Below, in pieces: positions 32,911 through 47,500 of a stretch of 64,000 bases of DNA. Below the pieces are notes generated by a model that saw nothing but the letters and a program-made list of their open reading frames with translations, was not told where the DNA came from and did no database searches. The number at the start of each line of letters is the position of its first letter. Position 1 is the first letter of the stretch. Made by a program: the position numbers and the translations under genes. Location of the stretch: assembly GCA_963402885.1 (NCBI GenBank), contig OY727098.1, positions 25,892,417 through 25,956,416 on the forward strand, in the 5' to 3' direction. This DNA is from Antedon bifida. Taxonomy: Eukaryota; Echinodermata; Crinoidea; Comatulida; Antedonidae.

Positions 32911-34827
32911 CTGATTGGTCGGTTAGTTTGATAGTTGATAGCCACCAAGAAGTTGATTGGTTGTTAGCTTGGTGTCGCTTCTACTAAACAGCTGATTTGT
33001 CTTTTAGCTCGATGTTAACGCCCACCACGTAGACATTTGGTCTATTAGCTTGGTAATGTGGAGTTATGAATCTCAAACAAACAAAGCAGCCATACCATTG
33101 AAGAAGAATTGCCTACTTCATCTTTGTATATATATTATTATATATAGCAAGAAAACCCAGTTTTTGTGCTTCCATATTTGTATATAGATATTACATTATA
33201 TATATAAACAATGCACACTTTTGTGCTTATTTTGTTTCTTTTTCAAAATTATAATTCCATTATTAGTAAATAGTTAAGACAAGAAGAGCCTTGATATTTG
33301 AGAGTTGGCATGGATGTAGATTAGTACTACCTCTCTGGCTGTCGTTGTCATCGTCCTGTTCCCATTGGCTACTCTAATAACCAATAATCTGTCTGTCAGT
33401 GTCATATTGCATCTCGCTCCATGTTTACTAAGAAATATGAAATTGAAGCTCTGGTTTGGAAATTGTAATAATTGAAAGCAATAATTTAAAATGAATATAG
33501 GTAATTGATTGTATATTATAATTGATTGATAAATTTATTGTTGAAGAAATGGGTAATATTTTTTTCTGACATATGATGTTGACTGCCAAGGAAACGTTTT
33601 CTTCAATGAAACATTTAAAAATGCTTCACAGAAAATAGATAAGGTCGATGGAAATGGAGAATGCAAAGAAATTGATGTAATATGTTGAGGTGCAATGAAC
33701 TGCAGATTATGTGTTGTTATAATGTTTACTTATGTAGTGCTGCAAACAGTTAGAGCGCCCTCTATAGTATGGCCAGTTAGAGCGCCCTCTATAATGGCTT
33801 ACACATTATGTGACGGTAATAGATATAGAATGTTGACTGGTTTGTTGCGTTACTAGATGTAGAAGCCATGGGTAAAACAGGATCGAGAACATACAGTGAA
33901 TTTTAATTACAGAAGGGATATTTTATTATTAAGGATTGTATATATTGAAATGTGTATATTATTTTTTATTAAGAGTTAATTGGTGAATTGAAATATCACT
34001 GTTACATCCAACTGAAACAATTAGCATGCTCAAAGATTGGTTTTAAAATGGCTGATGTAAAAGAATAGAATTTTTAAAATGTTATTCAAATTTAAAATTA
34101 ATTAGATTTTCAAAGGGTTATCAGAATTAACTGCTAAAAAAGATCAAAACTAAACATTTATTAAAATAGTTAATCTATATTATTTAGATTTTCTTCCACT
34201 GTCTCTTCCGTATTTTAAAATATTTATTTACATCACCCAAATCACTTTATAACATATAAAGGTTCTTAAACAAATGAAAATAATTAATTAAATTTTTATT
34301 TTCGTTATGTTTCTGGATTGAATGAATGTTGACCCTTGACCTGGAACTTATCGTACATTTGAAATGTACCAAATAGATGTGTCAAATTATGTTGCATTAT
34401 TTTAATGCTTTTTATTTGTTTGTAAAGATAGTTTTTAATTCTCACATGAAGGAGATGTTTCAGTGAATTAACTGTTTAAAGTGAATTAACTATTTAAAAG
34501 TCAAACAGGGTAGTTTTACACATAAGAAATGGAAATAATATTAAATTTCAATAAACAAGTTGTAGGGAAAACAAAATCTGTAGAATGAATTTGAATAAAA
34601 CCATAGGTAGCAATACACAAATTAATTTTGAACCGTTGACTTTGAAAATATTAAATGAAACAGTTTTTAACCAATCAAAGGTCAACATTAAACATTTTTA
34701 CTTTTAATAATAATAATAAGGTTATTTGTAACTTCTGTACAGAAAAAACAAACATAATTTTAAGCATGTTATAAATAAAATAAGTTTATATAAACTATCA
34801 ACATGCATTCATGTGATAGTGTTGATT

Positions 34828-35087
34828 CTTAGGCTACACTAGCAAACTTTTGTCTTCTGCTGCATACTCTGAGATCTGTTAGTCTCTGTTACTGCAGAAT
34901 CACATGACTGCAAAGACTCTTATTGATTGGCTCACAAACCTCAGCAAACTAGTTTGTCAAGAAGGTGCATGGCCTAACTTCTGAAAACTAGTTTGCAGTT
35001 TGCCAAAGTTTGTCAACTGTTTGTGTACACTTGCAGTTTGTGTAAGTTTGCATTTACTAAAGTTTGTTAGTGTAGACTAGGCTTTAC
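34828..35087. mobile_element. Inverted-repeat element, family C
   Basis: TAGGCTACACTAGCAAACTT at the left pairs with AAGTTTGTTAGTGTAGACTA at the right, with more complementary AAACTAGTTTG words inside. The ends recall family A (TCTACACTATCAAAC) but the interior is different, so it is kept separate. Confidence 0.6.
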
Positions 35088-35941
35088 ATAATTGGATTAA
35101 GTTAGTATTATCTTTTTTATTATTTTAAGGAGATAACACATACATATGCTTGATATATATCTTAACACAGTCAAAGACTGACTGCCTATACTCAGATTAA
35201 AAATGTAGAGAATCATAGGCTACAGGTATAACCGGATTGAAACGGTATCTTTTACGTGGTAAACAACCAAAGTATTATTTTAGGTTTTCTTTATTATCTT
35301 GACTTGGTAGAAACAATCATATCTCTCAATATTTTATATATTGTTAATAAGGACATCGCTATAGGGAGGGGATTCAGGCAAAATACAACCATTATATATA
35401 TCTTTCTTTGGATTTAAGCCCTTATAAAAAAACCTTGTCCAGAGAAACCAAAAGTTTTTTTATGTGAAATAAATTCAAATTTGTTTTGTCAAATTATATT
35501 TTTGGGGACGTTGCAATTAATTAATCCTTTCTTAGTTTTCATTTGAGTTTTCTTTGTTTACAGTGCTTCAATGTATATAACAACTTATTTTTAAAGTATT
35601 ATTACTGTTAAGTTTGAATTTTCTTTTAATATTAAAACTGTTGTTATCCTGTGCACCAAGTGCGAGATGTGAAAGTTATCTATAATTATAGAGAAGATGA
35701 AAGTATATTTTCAACGATCAAAACATGTATAAAAGGCTATTTTTGTGTGTTTATTATTGCATACGGTATATTACTATTAAGTTAACAATTGCTACGGCTT
35801 GTATTAAACATGGTTATATTACACCTCTCTTAAAATATACTCATATAAGTCTGCTGTGAAAGACTAGTACAGAAGTGTTCATGTTTTTATAGGAGTCAGA
35901 AAATTCATGCAAGATAAGGGTACTGCAGATGATGCACATTT

Positions 35942-36050
35942 AAGCTTGGTTCCCACTAGGACTGTGTTGACCAAATGACAAGCAACTTTGGTCAACTCAC
36001 TTGCGTTCCGTTACGTCCTTGTGTTGCGTCTCTAGTGGGAACCAAGCATT
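35942..36050. mobile_element. Inverted-repeat element, family B, copy 4
   Basis: Ends AAGCTTGGTTCCCACTAG and CTAGTGGGAACCAAGC are well preserved. The left inner arm is deleted, leaving about 109 bp. Confidence 0.8.
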
Positions 36051-37123
36051 ACTGTTCTGTTAATCCCAAATTTGGGGTTTTTTTTGGAAATACTGCAAAG
36101 TCCTTAATAATTATGTCTTGAATTGGCATGGATTATAAATTTCTGTTATAATACTAGAATTTCCTGATAAAATATAATGTTCTAGAGATCGGGGTTTGAT
36201 AGTAAAGGTATAAATTAAGTGATTCATTTAAAGAGTAATTTTTTATTTTGTTGCCCTTTTATGCGGTCATGCCATTTGATTTTAAAATCTTGGATATAAG
36301 TTTTAAATGTTTTCCAGTTTTTTTAACTCACTACTAATTAAGTGGTTAGTTTTGTAATGTTTTAAATTTAAATGTGAGTGTTGGAGGATAACCAGAGTCT
36401 TGCAGCCTAACTGTAGAATTGTGCATTGGTGTAGACGGTCCCTTCGCAACCAATTTTGGCTGTTGCTTACATATTAGAATGTTTTCACTTGTCCCTAGTT
36501 GGAACGTAATGTTTAATTTATAATTTTAGCATGTTCGGGATGCGTTTTTATTATGATGAAGTAACCTGTGTTAAAATGTATTTTATCACAAACTAATGAA
36601 TTGTTTATTGGAGTGCAATGCTATTTAAAAAAGTTTTTTTTTCTGTGCCAAATTTTTAGAATGCTATAAACCAAATAGTGTTAATCTGTAGATGGTTGCA
36701 GAAAAGTTTCTCAATTGGATTTGAAGGTTAAATTCTGTTAAAATGCTTATTTTGCTAAACATGTAGATCTCGCAAAATTCATAAATTACATTACACGTGT
36801 CTGAACTATAATTAGTAGTTTCATTTATGTCTAAGTGAATTTTACGGTATTTATTGTGCAAAATCTTGACGTTACTTGACTTAATGTTGCAGACATTCCA
36901 ATAAAAAGGAAAACAAAAGTTGCGAATATTCGGATATGGTTGAGGATGGGCAGAATTTGCAACATGTCGTGTAATAATTTATTACGTAAGTGGATAGAAT
37001 AATTGATAACTGTGCCTTGATTAACATTGATTTTCAACAAGTTGAAGTGTATTCATCCCTTGCTATTTTTTTTTAGGACTTTTCCTTCAAATAAAATTAT
37101 AAATTGTACAGCTATGATTTCAT

Positions 37124-37215
37124 AATAACCATATATGGGCACATCATTACTGTATTTGGGCATATGTTATAGTTTATAACCATACGTGGGCACATTACTA
37201 TATTTGGGCATGTCA
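37124..37215. repeat. Fragments of family A core
   Basis: ATAACCATATATGGGCACAT and CATACGTGGGCACATTACTA resemble the family A interior. The terminal repeats are absent. Confidence 0.4.
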
Positions 37216-39332
37216 TAGTTTTATGGAAAAGGTAGTATGTTCAGCAATTAGCTAATGTTTCAAACTACATCTTTATAAATGAGGCAAGGTAAACCAACTG
37301 TAAGTTTGTAATGTTGTAAATGATGTTTAAATTCTGCAAAATAAGAGTATTTTTATGCAGAATAAATTAGTTTTATAATGTGGAGACAACATTTACATAT
37401 TCAGCTGATATAAATTTGTATTATTATTTTGTAAAGAATAATATATTTGTATGAATGATCTTTGGTCTGTCTTGCTGATGTTTTAATCTTTTTAACAAGT
37501 TTTTTTTCTCTTGCAATGTTTTGCCTGACTTCAATATTAAGAGCGTAAACTAGACATTATATTCAATAACAAGTATATTCGAGAAGTGTACAGTTTGTAT
37601 AATATGCATACAGCTTGAAAAAAAAATATACCATGCACAAAATTACTAAAAGATTTGTCTTTGATTGTTTTCTGTCCATGTCTGCTTTCTGTTTGTCGCC
37701 CTCTCTTGGAAATAAGCAAGTCTTGTGTTGTGTCTGCAACCAAATTATATTCCACATACAGTACTTAAATGAACAAACAAATTTTCTTGGAATCTTTGAT
37801 GAAGGCGCATTTTAGGTTGACCAGGGAATTGCTAATTAACAACCAGGATTTAGTATATTCAAACCTGATTGGATAGAAAAACGTGTTACTGCCCTCAACA
37901 TGTCAGTAGTCAATTGTCAGTTTTACACAAACACACAAAGTTACTGTTATAAAAAAATCATTTACTGTATAGTGTTTTAATTATCTATCAGTATCAAAAT
38001 ACAAATTCAAAACTAGTGAAAATTGTTTGCCTCACAAAACCTTGCAAAAGCAATTTAGTTTATCTGTTTAAAATGTGTCCATGAAAAAGGAATAATTTTA
38101 TTTTTATTAATCTGCCGGAGAGAGACAAGAAGTCTGTAATTTTGATCCATTTTATTGTTGATGATATAAGCCTAGTTTAGCATATCATTCCATTGTGTAG
38201 ACATTCTGATGAGCGATGAACAAATCAGTAACTTTTAAAGTTCTGGCCAATTGGACATCGAGTGTCGTCAACGTCATTGACACGTTCACCTGCAGTGTGT
38301 GTGTGCGGTTAATTGACTAGAAAATGAAGAGAACGAACATACGTGATATTATATTTCACGGTTCAGCCTATAAACATCGACTTTTCCACAACTCATTAAA
38401 TAAAATATAAATATAAGCTTTTTATCGATCGTTTCTATTTCCATTTATTGTCACCATTTCTTGCTCAAATCAGAAAACAATCACAAAATATTCTTAAAAA
38501 TTAAATTATAACCAGAATTGCAAACCAGAAAACATGCATTTCTTTAGATTCAATAAATAACATTATTTCATCATGTCCATTTTGGACATTTACTGCATTT
38601 TTAAATGACAAAAACAAGAAAATTTAATTGAAATACAAACTATTAACTGAATTAAACCAAAGTGAGCTGTTTTGTTTGTCACCTATTACTCAAATATTAC
38701 ATTTTAAAATTAAAACTAAACAACAAAGCTATAACCTTGGTTCGAACAGGGGTTCATTCTTCCCTGGTTCGAACAATAATAGGTAAATCTAGGCAATTAA
38801 AAACATGAACAACTTAAAAAGCAAGCAACGGAACTATAAATGAATGGCATAGCACCTATGAGTTGTTTCTTTTCCTTATTTGGCAGGTAAAGTACCCATG
38901 GCAGTAACTATGTTGTTTTGTGAGTTATTTGGTGGGTAAAATGCATCATACTCATTTCAAAGGTAAATTAATCCCAAAAAAAATATTACCTTTTATCATT
39001 ACAATAAATATGTATATACAGTGTTCATTAAGAGTGTACTCACATGGAGTATGTAGAAGGTGTTTGGTACATCAAATTTATTGAACAGTTTTTAGCTTTT
39101 TAAAGCTTGTTCAAAGTTATTTACAACAAATACATCACATAGGATTGTCGTAACACACATCTAAGTCAATAACTTACTATTCTAGTATTAAATAAATAGA
39201 GACATTTTTATCTTTACAGACAATTATAACAGTTAGTGGATGCTAATTGATCCTCTTAATAGTTACAGCTCTCATAAGTACAATTATTGCAAGCTAAGAC
39301 TAGGATTAAACAATTGCATTGATTCCTCGTAA

Positions 39333-39475
39333 TTAAGCTTGGTTCCCACTAGGACGCAATGCAAGCAAGTTGACCAATCACATGCGACTGTTCGAATAAT
39401 CTATCGCTTGTGATTGGTCAAATCACTATGCACCATGTTACGTCCTTACGTTGTGTTCTAGTGGGAACCAAGCTT
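39333..39475. mobile_element. Inverted-repeat element, family B, copy 5
   Basis: AAGCTTGGTTCCCACTAGGA and TCTAGTGGGAACCAAGCTTT are near-perfect inverted ends. The core has TTGACCAATCAC and TGATTGGTCAAATCAC. At about 143 bp it is the cleanest copy of the family here. Confidence 0.85.
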
Positions 39476-40581
39476 TATTCCATGCTCTGCTGCAGTGGCA
39501 TGACCAGAGAAGATAAGCAAGAAATCACTCATCTGTTATGGAATGGATTTTGGCAATATCTTATGAATGCTTTCTTGCCATCATTTGGCGTCTCTTGGAC
39601 CATATCACTTCTAAATACCTCACCCATTTGGTTAAAACATTGCGTTATTTATAAATACGAATAAAAACACAGGTATATTCACATTAGAATATTTGTATCC
39701 AAAAAATATACTATCTTTAAAGATCGTACCAAGAGTAAATAAAATCTATAGCACTATATACACCTTTAAAAAACAGCATTTATTTAATAATTTAATGCGA
39801 TTGTTTTACTTTTAATTGCATTGGCTAAGCAAATGGAGTGTTGCTATAGATACAGAAGATCTTTACCTAACACTACTTTTTTTTGTATTTTTATTTATTT
39901 TTTATTATTTTTTTTTTTAACATTTTAAATATTTTTTTTTTTTTTTTTATTTTAGTACAAACTTGAGTTTTCTATTCTCTTTTTTTTTTTTTTTTTTGTG
40001 GTAGTTTTTATTTTTTTTTTTTTAACAGTCTATACAGTATTTATTATACACACATTTTACTCATTGATATCAGCAACATTGTCATTGTGTTGTTTAGAGT
40101 GTTAATAATTGTATGGCAGTTTTTTCCACATCGACATTGTTTTAAATATGTTTAATGATTTAAATAATTTTGATTTGGCAAGTTAGTCTCGGCTGTGTAG
40201 CAAGAACATCAAATTTAATTAAATGCTCTAAAAGGGCAGAATAATTTTCTCGTAGATCACACTGGTCATTTTCATCATCACATTTAACAATGCCAATTGT
40301 AAATGATGATGCAGAATATAATATTTACAGTACCAAAAGAAGATGCATAACTTCAAGAAAGTGCATAAATTGTCATGTTTAACCTAATGTGTGGAAGATA
40401 GAATATTACTATTATAAAAAATTACTATAAAAAGTATAGAAAAAATATACAACTTATGAGTCTAAGGAAATGTACAAAGTTATCTTATATACTGTTGTTT
40501 ATGAAATTATCTATAACAGTAAATAATAAATAATATGTAAATAAGTTATGCATTTAAGCAAATCCATCACCTAGCACCAAT

Positions 40582-40875
40582 AAGGCTATGTTCACACACA
40601 CAGCACAGGAGCGGATCTAGAGGGAGCACTACGGGATACTCTGGATCCGCCCCTGCAGCGTTTGTTTCCAATTCAACGCAGCGTTAATTTTGGCTAACGC
40701 TAGCGTTTGAACTGTAATTTCCGTCATCGCTGATGGCGGCCATGTCTGTTCGTTGGCCAGAGTAAAAATCACTGTTGCCTCTCTCGTCTGTGTTTGAATT
40801 CCAGATGTTGGGTATCCAGACACAGTGTACCAACATGCTACCAACCTTTCAGTCGTGAGTGTGAACATACCCTTG
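40582..40875. mobile_element. Inverted-repeat element, family D, possibly nested
   Basis: AAGGCTATGTTCACAC at the left pairs with GTGTGAACATACCCTT at the right. Inside the left end, AGGAGCGGATC and GGATCCGCCCCTG form another inverted pair, suggesting an older element nested in this one. Confidence 0.65.
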
Positions 40876-41389
40876 TACATATTATATATACAGTATTTAC
40901 ACAATTATGCTTAATAATTATATATATACAATATATACATATATGTTGAAATACATACAATATTTACATATTAATGTATAAGTATAAACAATTATACCAG
41001 ATAATGTATTCATATTTATAATATTGCTGATAATGTTTAACATTTGACATACATTACATTATTACAATAATATTCTTCGTCATGTTATTGTAGCAACATT
41101 TAATGTTGTTACGTACAATACATTCTGCTTATTTCGTATTTTTAAGCAAACCTACTAGTCACAAGGGTTTAAACATTCATTATTGATCGTGCTGCGATGA
41201 CATTTCACTAAGGAATTTGTAGGTTTTTGCATTATACATGTGCTTTTCTTTTTACTGAAAATTGTTTCCCTTTTTATATGAATCGGGAGTTTTCGGCTGA
41301 ACATGCAAGCCTTAACCGACAGAAGAATTTTTGTATCACGTAATAGCGTTAGGGTTTATGTTCTGCCGAAAACTCCCTAATTACCAATC

Positions 41390-41584
41390 TCAAACTTGTA
41401 CTCCATTCTTGTCATCGTAAGTAACTTTACTATTATAGCTATAGTTAATCATGGCCTGGGGGTCAAGGTCAGGGTCACCTCCCATTGTGGTTCCATTTCG
41501 TTGATGTACTTCAAAAGCCTCTCTTCTGTGGTCAACTAGTGCTGGACCCCATGCATCTGTTGGACTGGCCATTACTTTCAATCG
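41390..41584 (-). CDS. GlyT last exon, cytoplasmic tail
   Basis: Encodes [20 protein letters not shown] then a polar tail ending DDKNGVQV, with stop TGA at 41390-41392. [20 protein letters not shown] is the matching tail of mammalian GLYT1. Phase 0 acceptor (TTATAG then CGATTG). Confidence 0.93.
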   Translation of the reverse strand, partial: RLKVMASPTDAWGPALVDHRREAFEVHQRNGTTMGGDPDLDPQAMINYSYNSKVTYDDKNGVQV

Positions 41585-44500
41585 CTATAATCAAATAAAA
41601 TAAATATTATTTATACTTTCTGGGTTTCTTCTTCACTCACAAATAAAAATGAACTGAAGTATATGTGTGATAGACCTCTCCAATGCTCTGCTACCCACGT
41701 ATGTTAAGCTCTGTCTACACAATCAAACTAGTTTGACAAATCAAGTGTGATACGCCCAAATATGGTAGTTATATGACATCATTAAATCCATATATGGGCA
41801 CATCACATTTTTTTGTCACATAAAGTTTGATGGTGTAGTCAGAGCTTTAGTCAACCCAACAATTACACTATAAAGCACCAAAAAGAATGTTTTGTATTAA
41901 AGTAATTATAGTAACTTACATCAACAGCGGAACCTTTCTGCTTAATAAAGAAATCATAGATGGCAAGTCCAGGAATGGGTACAACAGCAGTAGCATACAG
42001 AAACCAACCAATCACATGAGCCCAGTCGGGAAAATCAGAATTTCCGACGGTAGGAGCTGTCCAGTTAGCCCAGTCAAACAAAACGACAGCCTGGAAAAGA
42101 CAAAATTAAATATTTTGTTATTGAATATTCTTAGCAATTACATTATGTAATCATCATACCATTGCCAACTATTGAGCACTAATTAGCAAAGTGTGATAGA
42201 TAATTTGTTTGTTTTTCACCTAATTGTTTAAATCTATTGATCACATCTTAGGTGACCTTCTTTTTGTATTTATATTCATCACTGTACAATATTTTGTTTG
42301 TTTTGTTTAAATGTGTGTTGAGTTAAATTCACAAATAAATGTCCTCTTACTGATAATATAACAGGTGTAATAGCAAGCCAGTTGAGAGGCCACCAGTAGA
42401 AGAGAGGTGAATCCACAATGCGGTCACCGACCATCGTACGGATATCATTAACGAATCTCTTGTAACCGTACAACCACGCAATTCCAATACATTCTCCGAG
42501 ACCATATAACAGGATTGGGTTTGCTACGTATGAATCGATTAATGCAACCCAGTAATTTCCAGCCTGTAATTACAAAATGATATGTAATTGTTATTAATTA
42601 TGCAAATATGTAAATTATTATTAATTATGCAAATTATTCAATACAGAAATCAACTTGATATAAATTATATTAAAGGTAAATAACAAACTTTAATATCTTA
42701 ATGTTTTTGATGAAGATAAAATAAATGAATAGAAAATAAATTTTAATAAATTAGGCCTAATACAGAAACATAATTGTTTTTAAACTAAAATGATTTATAC
42801 TTCATAGTTTCAGAGCTATATTAAGATATAAAAGACCACTTATGTTTTTTTTTATATATTTCTTTGATATTAATCCATATTGAATGAATCATTCATACTT
42901 TTAATATATCATATTTAATGTCTAGTGTATATAATCTCCTTATCCATACCTGAGATACACACAGTAAGCCAATGAAAAAGCTAAACGAACAAAAAGCCCC
43001 AAGTACGTATAATTTCTTCTTCCTCAACTGCTTTGGATATTCGTCGATAACCGCTGTGATTATTGTTTCAACAATTACAAACTAGACCAAAATGAAAAAT
43101 TAGAACACATAAGCTGTGGTGAGTAGAAACCCGCTTAGTCATGTTAGTGTGAAGTGAGCACTTTAAGTACATGGAAATAGACACTTACATTGAGAATATG
43201 GTATGAATAACAAAAGAAGTATATAGTTATAATAGCATTAGGAGGTTTAAATTTAAAAAATAAGTATTTGCTATTTGAAGAAGGATTAATTTTTAATCTC
43301 CAGCATATTGTCTGTTTTACATCCTGTATTAAAGGCTAGAAAATTGTGAATAAGCAAAATACCAACCTGGCTATCAAGTCCAAGAGTTAGCAACATGAAG
43401 AAAAACAGGAATGCCCATACAGGAGCGCCAGGCAGACTAGCAACAGCTGAGGGATACGCGATGAACGCTAATCCAAAAGCTGAAAGAACAATCGTCAAAA
43501 TATTTATGATTTAGTGAATTTCTAACTCCATTTTTCCCTTTAATCTGTCTTTAATAAAATATAAATCAGTATTTATTCTGGGTTGATTTGGATTAAAAGA
43601 ATTAAAATGTTATTTTACTTTTTAAAATGTGTATCCATTACACATTGGTTCATTATATATAACCCTTCTGGCCTTCTAATTATTGTAATAATTTTTTTAA
43701 ACTTACATTGTGTGACCACATCCTCAATTGGCTTATCAAGTTGTTGTGCCATGTACCCAATGATAGAGAAGATCACAAAACCAGCTAATAAACTTGTTAA
43801 ACAGTTCAAAATTGGGATAATCATAGCATCTCTGTTGAAAAAAAAATGAATTATAAAAGTTTATTTCCACAATGTAAATACAAAAGTTGTTAAAATTAGA
43901 AACTAATAAGCGCTTTAAGGTTTCTTAGTTATATTACTGAAATTTATAATACCTGAAGCAGTTGTTTCGGAATTTGTTGTATGAAGCTAAAGTGATGAGT
44001 CCACCCCATGAAGCACTGAGGGAGTAGAAGATCTGAACGGCAGCATCTTTCCAAACTTTAGGGTCCCTCAATCGGTGCCATTGTGGTGTGATGAAGTACT
44101 TGATACCTTCTCTGTGTCCATCGAGAGTTAGGCCCTTGATCAGCAGAATGATAAGGACAATGTATGGGAAAGTGGCTGTGAAGTAGACTACCTTCCCTGA
44201 TGATTTGATTCCCTTGGCTAAGCAAACAAAAACAATACCCCAGGCTAGAAGGAGGCACAGACCTAGTTCCCACACAACATAGCCGGTGTCATTGATGCTA
44301 TCAGATCTCTGTAAAGCCTCATATCTGGGGAGAAGAGCATAACAATTCATCAAACCACTATTCACTTTGAATTAAAATACCTAGAAATAACCCCATAATC
44401 TTTTTGAATGCTTCATGCAGTGTCATTGACGTCACTACCCAAACTGATTATTATCGATTTTTGTTATTTTAATAAGTACCCAGGGTTAATTTTCTGTCAG

Positions 44501-47500
44501 TCATGATTCATTACCCCTTTTAATGTTCTACTGAAATTAAAAACAAGCGTCACATTCAATGACATGTTTTTAAAAACAACCTTTTATTTTGTAGGATTGA
44601 GAATTAGAAATGGCAGTTAGAAACAGATCTAAAAATGTTATTACTGTATAAATGTGAATTCAAATAAACGAACAAGTAGCCTGACTTACAAATAAAATTC
44701 TTCACTTGCGCCAACACGTTCTTCTCTGAAAGGATCAACGTACAAAGACTTATCACCGCCCGCACTAATGTTGTACATAGCCAACTCGGCTTCGGAGTAG
44801 TCACTCATGTTAGCACACGTATTGTTAAATGTGACGAATGTACCGTTGCCGTGTACGCAGTCTTGCACCATCTCTGCACAGTTGAAGACCGAGTTCCATG
44901 CGTGATCGCAGCCAACCCATGGGAGACTCTTGGTGAGAGATGCGAACATGTAGCGAATAGTATACGTGATAATTACGTTGTAGTAAATACCGACGTAGAA
45001 TGAAACGGCCATCATTCCATAACCAATGCCTATAAAAAAATATGAATACGATATATGCTTAGATGGCCAGTTGTATCATTCTCTTCATGTAAATGTAAAT
45101 TGGTTTTGGTTAATTATTATAAATATTATTGACCAATCAAAAGAATGAATATTTCTCCACATAAACTACTATTTCGTATCATTTATTGTAAATATAATAA
45201 ACTGTACAATGGAATCAAACATTTGTTATCACACAAAAAATAATATGATATTATTACTTACAAAATAATCAGCTTGTTTTAAATTTTAATAGATATTATC
45301 TGCATGTTTACACAAATTTAGGGTACATTACAAGCAAGTTATGGGAGATTTACCCACCAAGACAGATAAGCACAAAGATTTAGATTATTATCATAAGATA
45401 TGTGAGACAGTAGCAATATCTGTCGCAATGCCAAGTTAGATGCTTAGCTACAATTTTAACATACCGTATCACGAACCTTTACATGCGATACAATTTATTT
45501 AATCTATGATAAAAAGCTGCATTGCATTTAACCTGCCTGAAGTGTATCTATTTAGCTAGTTTCATGCTAACATGACTGGCGTCAAAATGTTCTAGCGTAA
45601 TTGCACGGAAGTAGGGGCTTTGACAATTCTACAATTATATTAAATGAGGATTCGTGACACTCGGGAGTTTCATGCGTCAAATGTAATACAACCAAGGACA
45701 ATATATCTAAAATATAATATTAAATTATGGATAAATAATATTTGAATAATCGTTATAGATAATCAGCATCACAGTTTTGGATTTGTTCCAAGCAAAATCA
45801 ATAAGTCTCATGGAAATGTGACGCTTTGTTTTCAAATAATCTTTGATGAGGATCTTTATATTTTGGTCGTCATCCAAGAAATTAATTTTTTTTTCCTCTC
45901 CTACTGAGAGCTGCTTGCAGGATACACTTAACATTAACAGGGAAGTTCTAAAAATGCAAAGACATGGGGAAAGTACCCTAAAAATTCATAACAACTATCT
46001 TTGTGATAAAAATATGAATGAAACATATAGTAGAACAATGCCCTTTCAAAAGTAAATACTACTAAAATGATGCATTTTGTTTCACTTTCTTTAAAACCAA
46101 AACAAACCACTTGCAATGTACATCAATGACTTTAAAACCGCCAATTACAGACCTCCCTATAATAGCAATTGACTCAACAAAAGAGTAGGCTTATATGAAA
46201 TTAAAATTTAGCTTTAGTTAGAGATAGAATGATCAATCTAGTTCTATTTGTCCCATGACCTAGAGGATCAGAGGTGCGTAGTAGAGATAGAATGATCTAT
46301 CTAGTTCTATTTGACCCATGACCTAGAGGATCGTAGATGAGATACAGTGCACCAAGTCTTTCCATATAGGGAATTAGTAGTTGTACTCATCATGATACGA
46401 TACACAGACATAAGCCATATCTCCCAGTGGTGCCTATACCCCTTTAAAATTGCTACTAGCAAGGCTCCAGAGTTTATGCACACCGCGGCACCATAAAAAA
46501 CGCCGGTGTAAACTCAGAATTTTTCTAGTCAATTTGAAAGGAACACGAAGAGTTCTGGAGAAAGATGTTAAGCACTGTCTACACTATCAAACTTTATGTG
46601 ACAAAAAAATGTGACGTGCCCATATATGGACATAATGATGTCATATCACTACATATTTGGGAAAATCACTACCATATTTGGGCACATCACACTTTTTTTG
46701 TCAAACTAGTTTGATAATGTAGACAGAGCTTTAGTTTTGTGTTTCAAATTACAGGGAAATATTTAAAATTATTTCCGCAATAGATCTGAAGATTGTAATG
46801 TAATTCAAACTACAATAGTAGGCCTATATTCTTTCTTAGTAATTATTTCATTTTCTATTTCCTGAAATTAAAACGTACCTCGTAAAATTGGAACTGCACG
46901 CCATGAGGTTATAGGTCCGAGACTGCAGTATTGTCCAAAAACCAACTCCAAAAAGAAAAGGGGAATACCGGCAAAAAGCAACATAATTGTGTATGGTATC
47001 AAAAATGCACCTGTAAGATAAAAAAGGAGAAAATACATATTTTTGAAAGTCACCTTTTATTTAACATTATTTTTATACTGCATCGAGTATGCAAGAAATC
47101 TTAAGCACTGTTTTGCAATAAATTAATACACATTATGGGGAAGCTATTTAATTATTGAGTTACTTAAATAAAAAATAATACAGAAGCACTTTTAATCCGA
47201 GTCAAATCTGGTCACATGACTGCTCACGCGTGACTCTGCGGTAAAGAGAAGCGGTATTGACGTACATTACCAACGTCAAATAACACAGAATATCAATAAT
47301 TTTCGATCGTTAAAATTTACTTCTCAAATTATTCTAGAAAAAACATGAGGTATTTGCAGAGATAATCTTAAATGTGATTATACCGTTTCCTTTGTTTTTT
47401 AACATTTTAATGTTTCTACTACTGTATTGCTATGAGGTCATGATTTCATTATAACACAATCATTCAGAAAAGTTGAATTATACCAAATTATGCAAAAAGT

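Larger units (their letters stand above)
32911..41389. other. NFI 3' flank and convergent intergenic region
   Basis: No coding exon seen. The NFI 3' UTR begins here and may be long, as in vertebrate NFI genes; possible plus-strand AATAAA signals occur at 34550, near 36899 and near 37366, and I cannot choose among them. TGTATATA words, the Pumilio-site consensus, occur at 33125, 33179, 33937 and 35572. GAGCGCCCTCTATA is duplicated near 33751 and 33779. The glycine transporter 3' UTR enters from the right. Two family B elements, two other inverted-repeat elements and long T-runs (39880-40025) fill much of the rest. Confidence 0.6.

Noticed and set aside
39880-40025. Long T-runs as a reverse-inserted retroposon tail
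   Set aside because: Several broken T-runs occur with no recognisable element body beside them.
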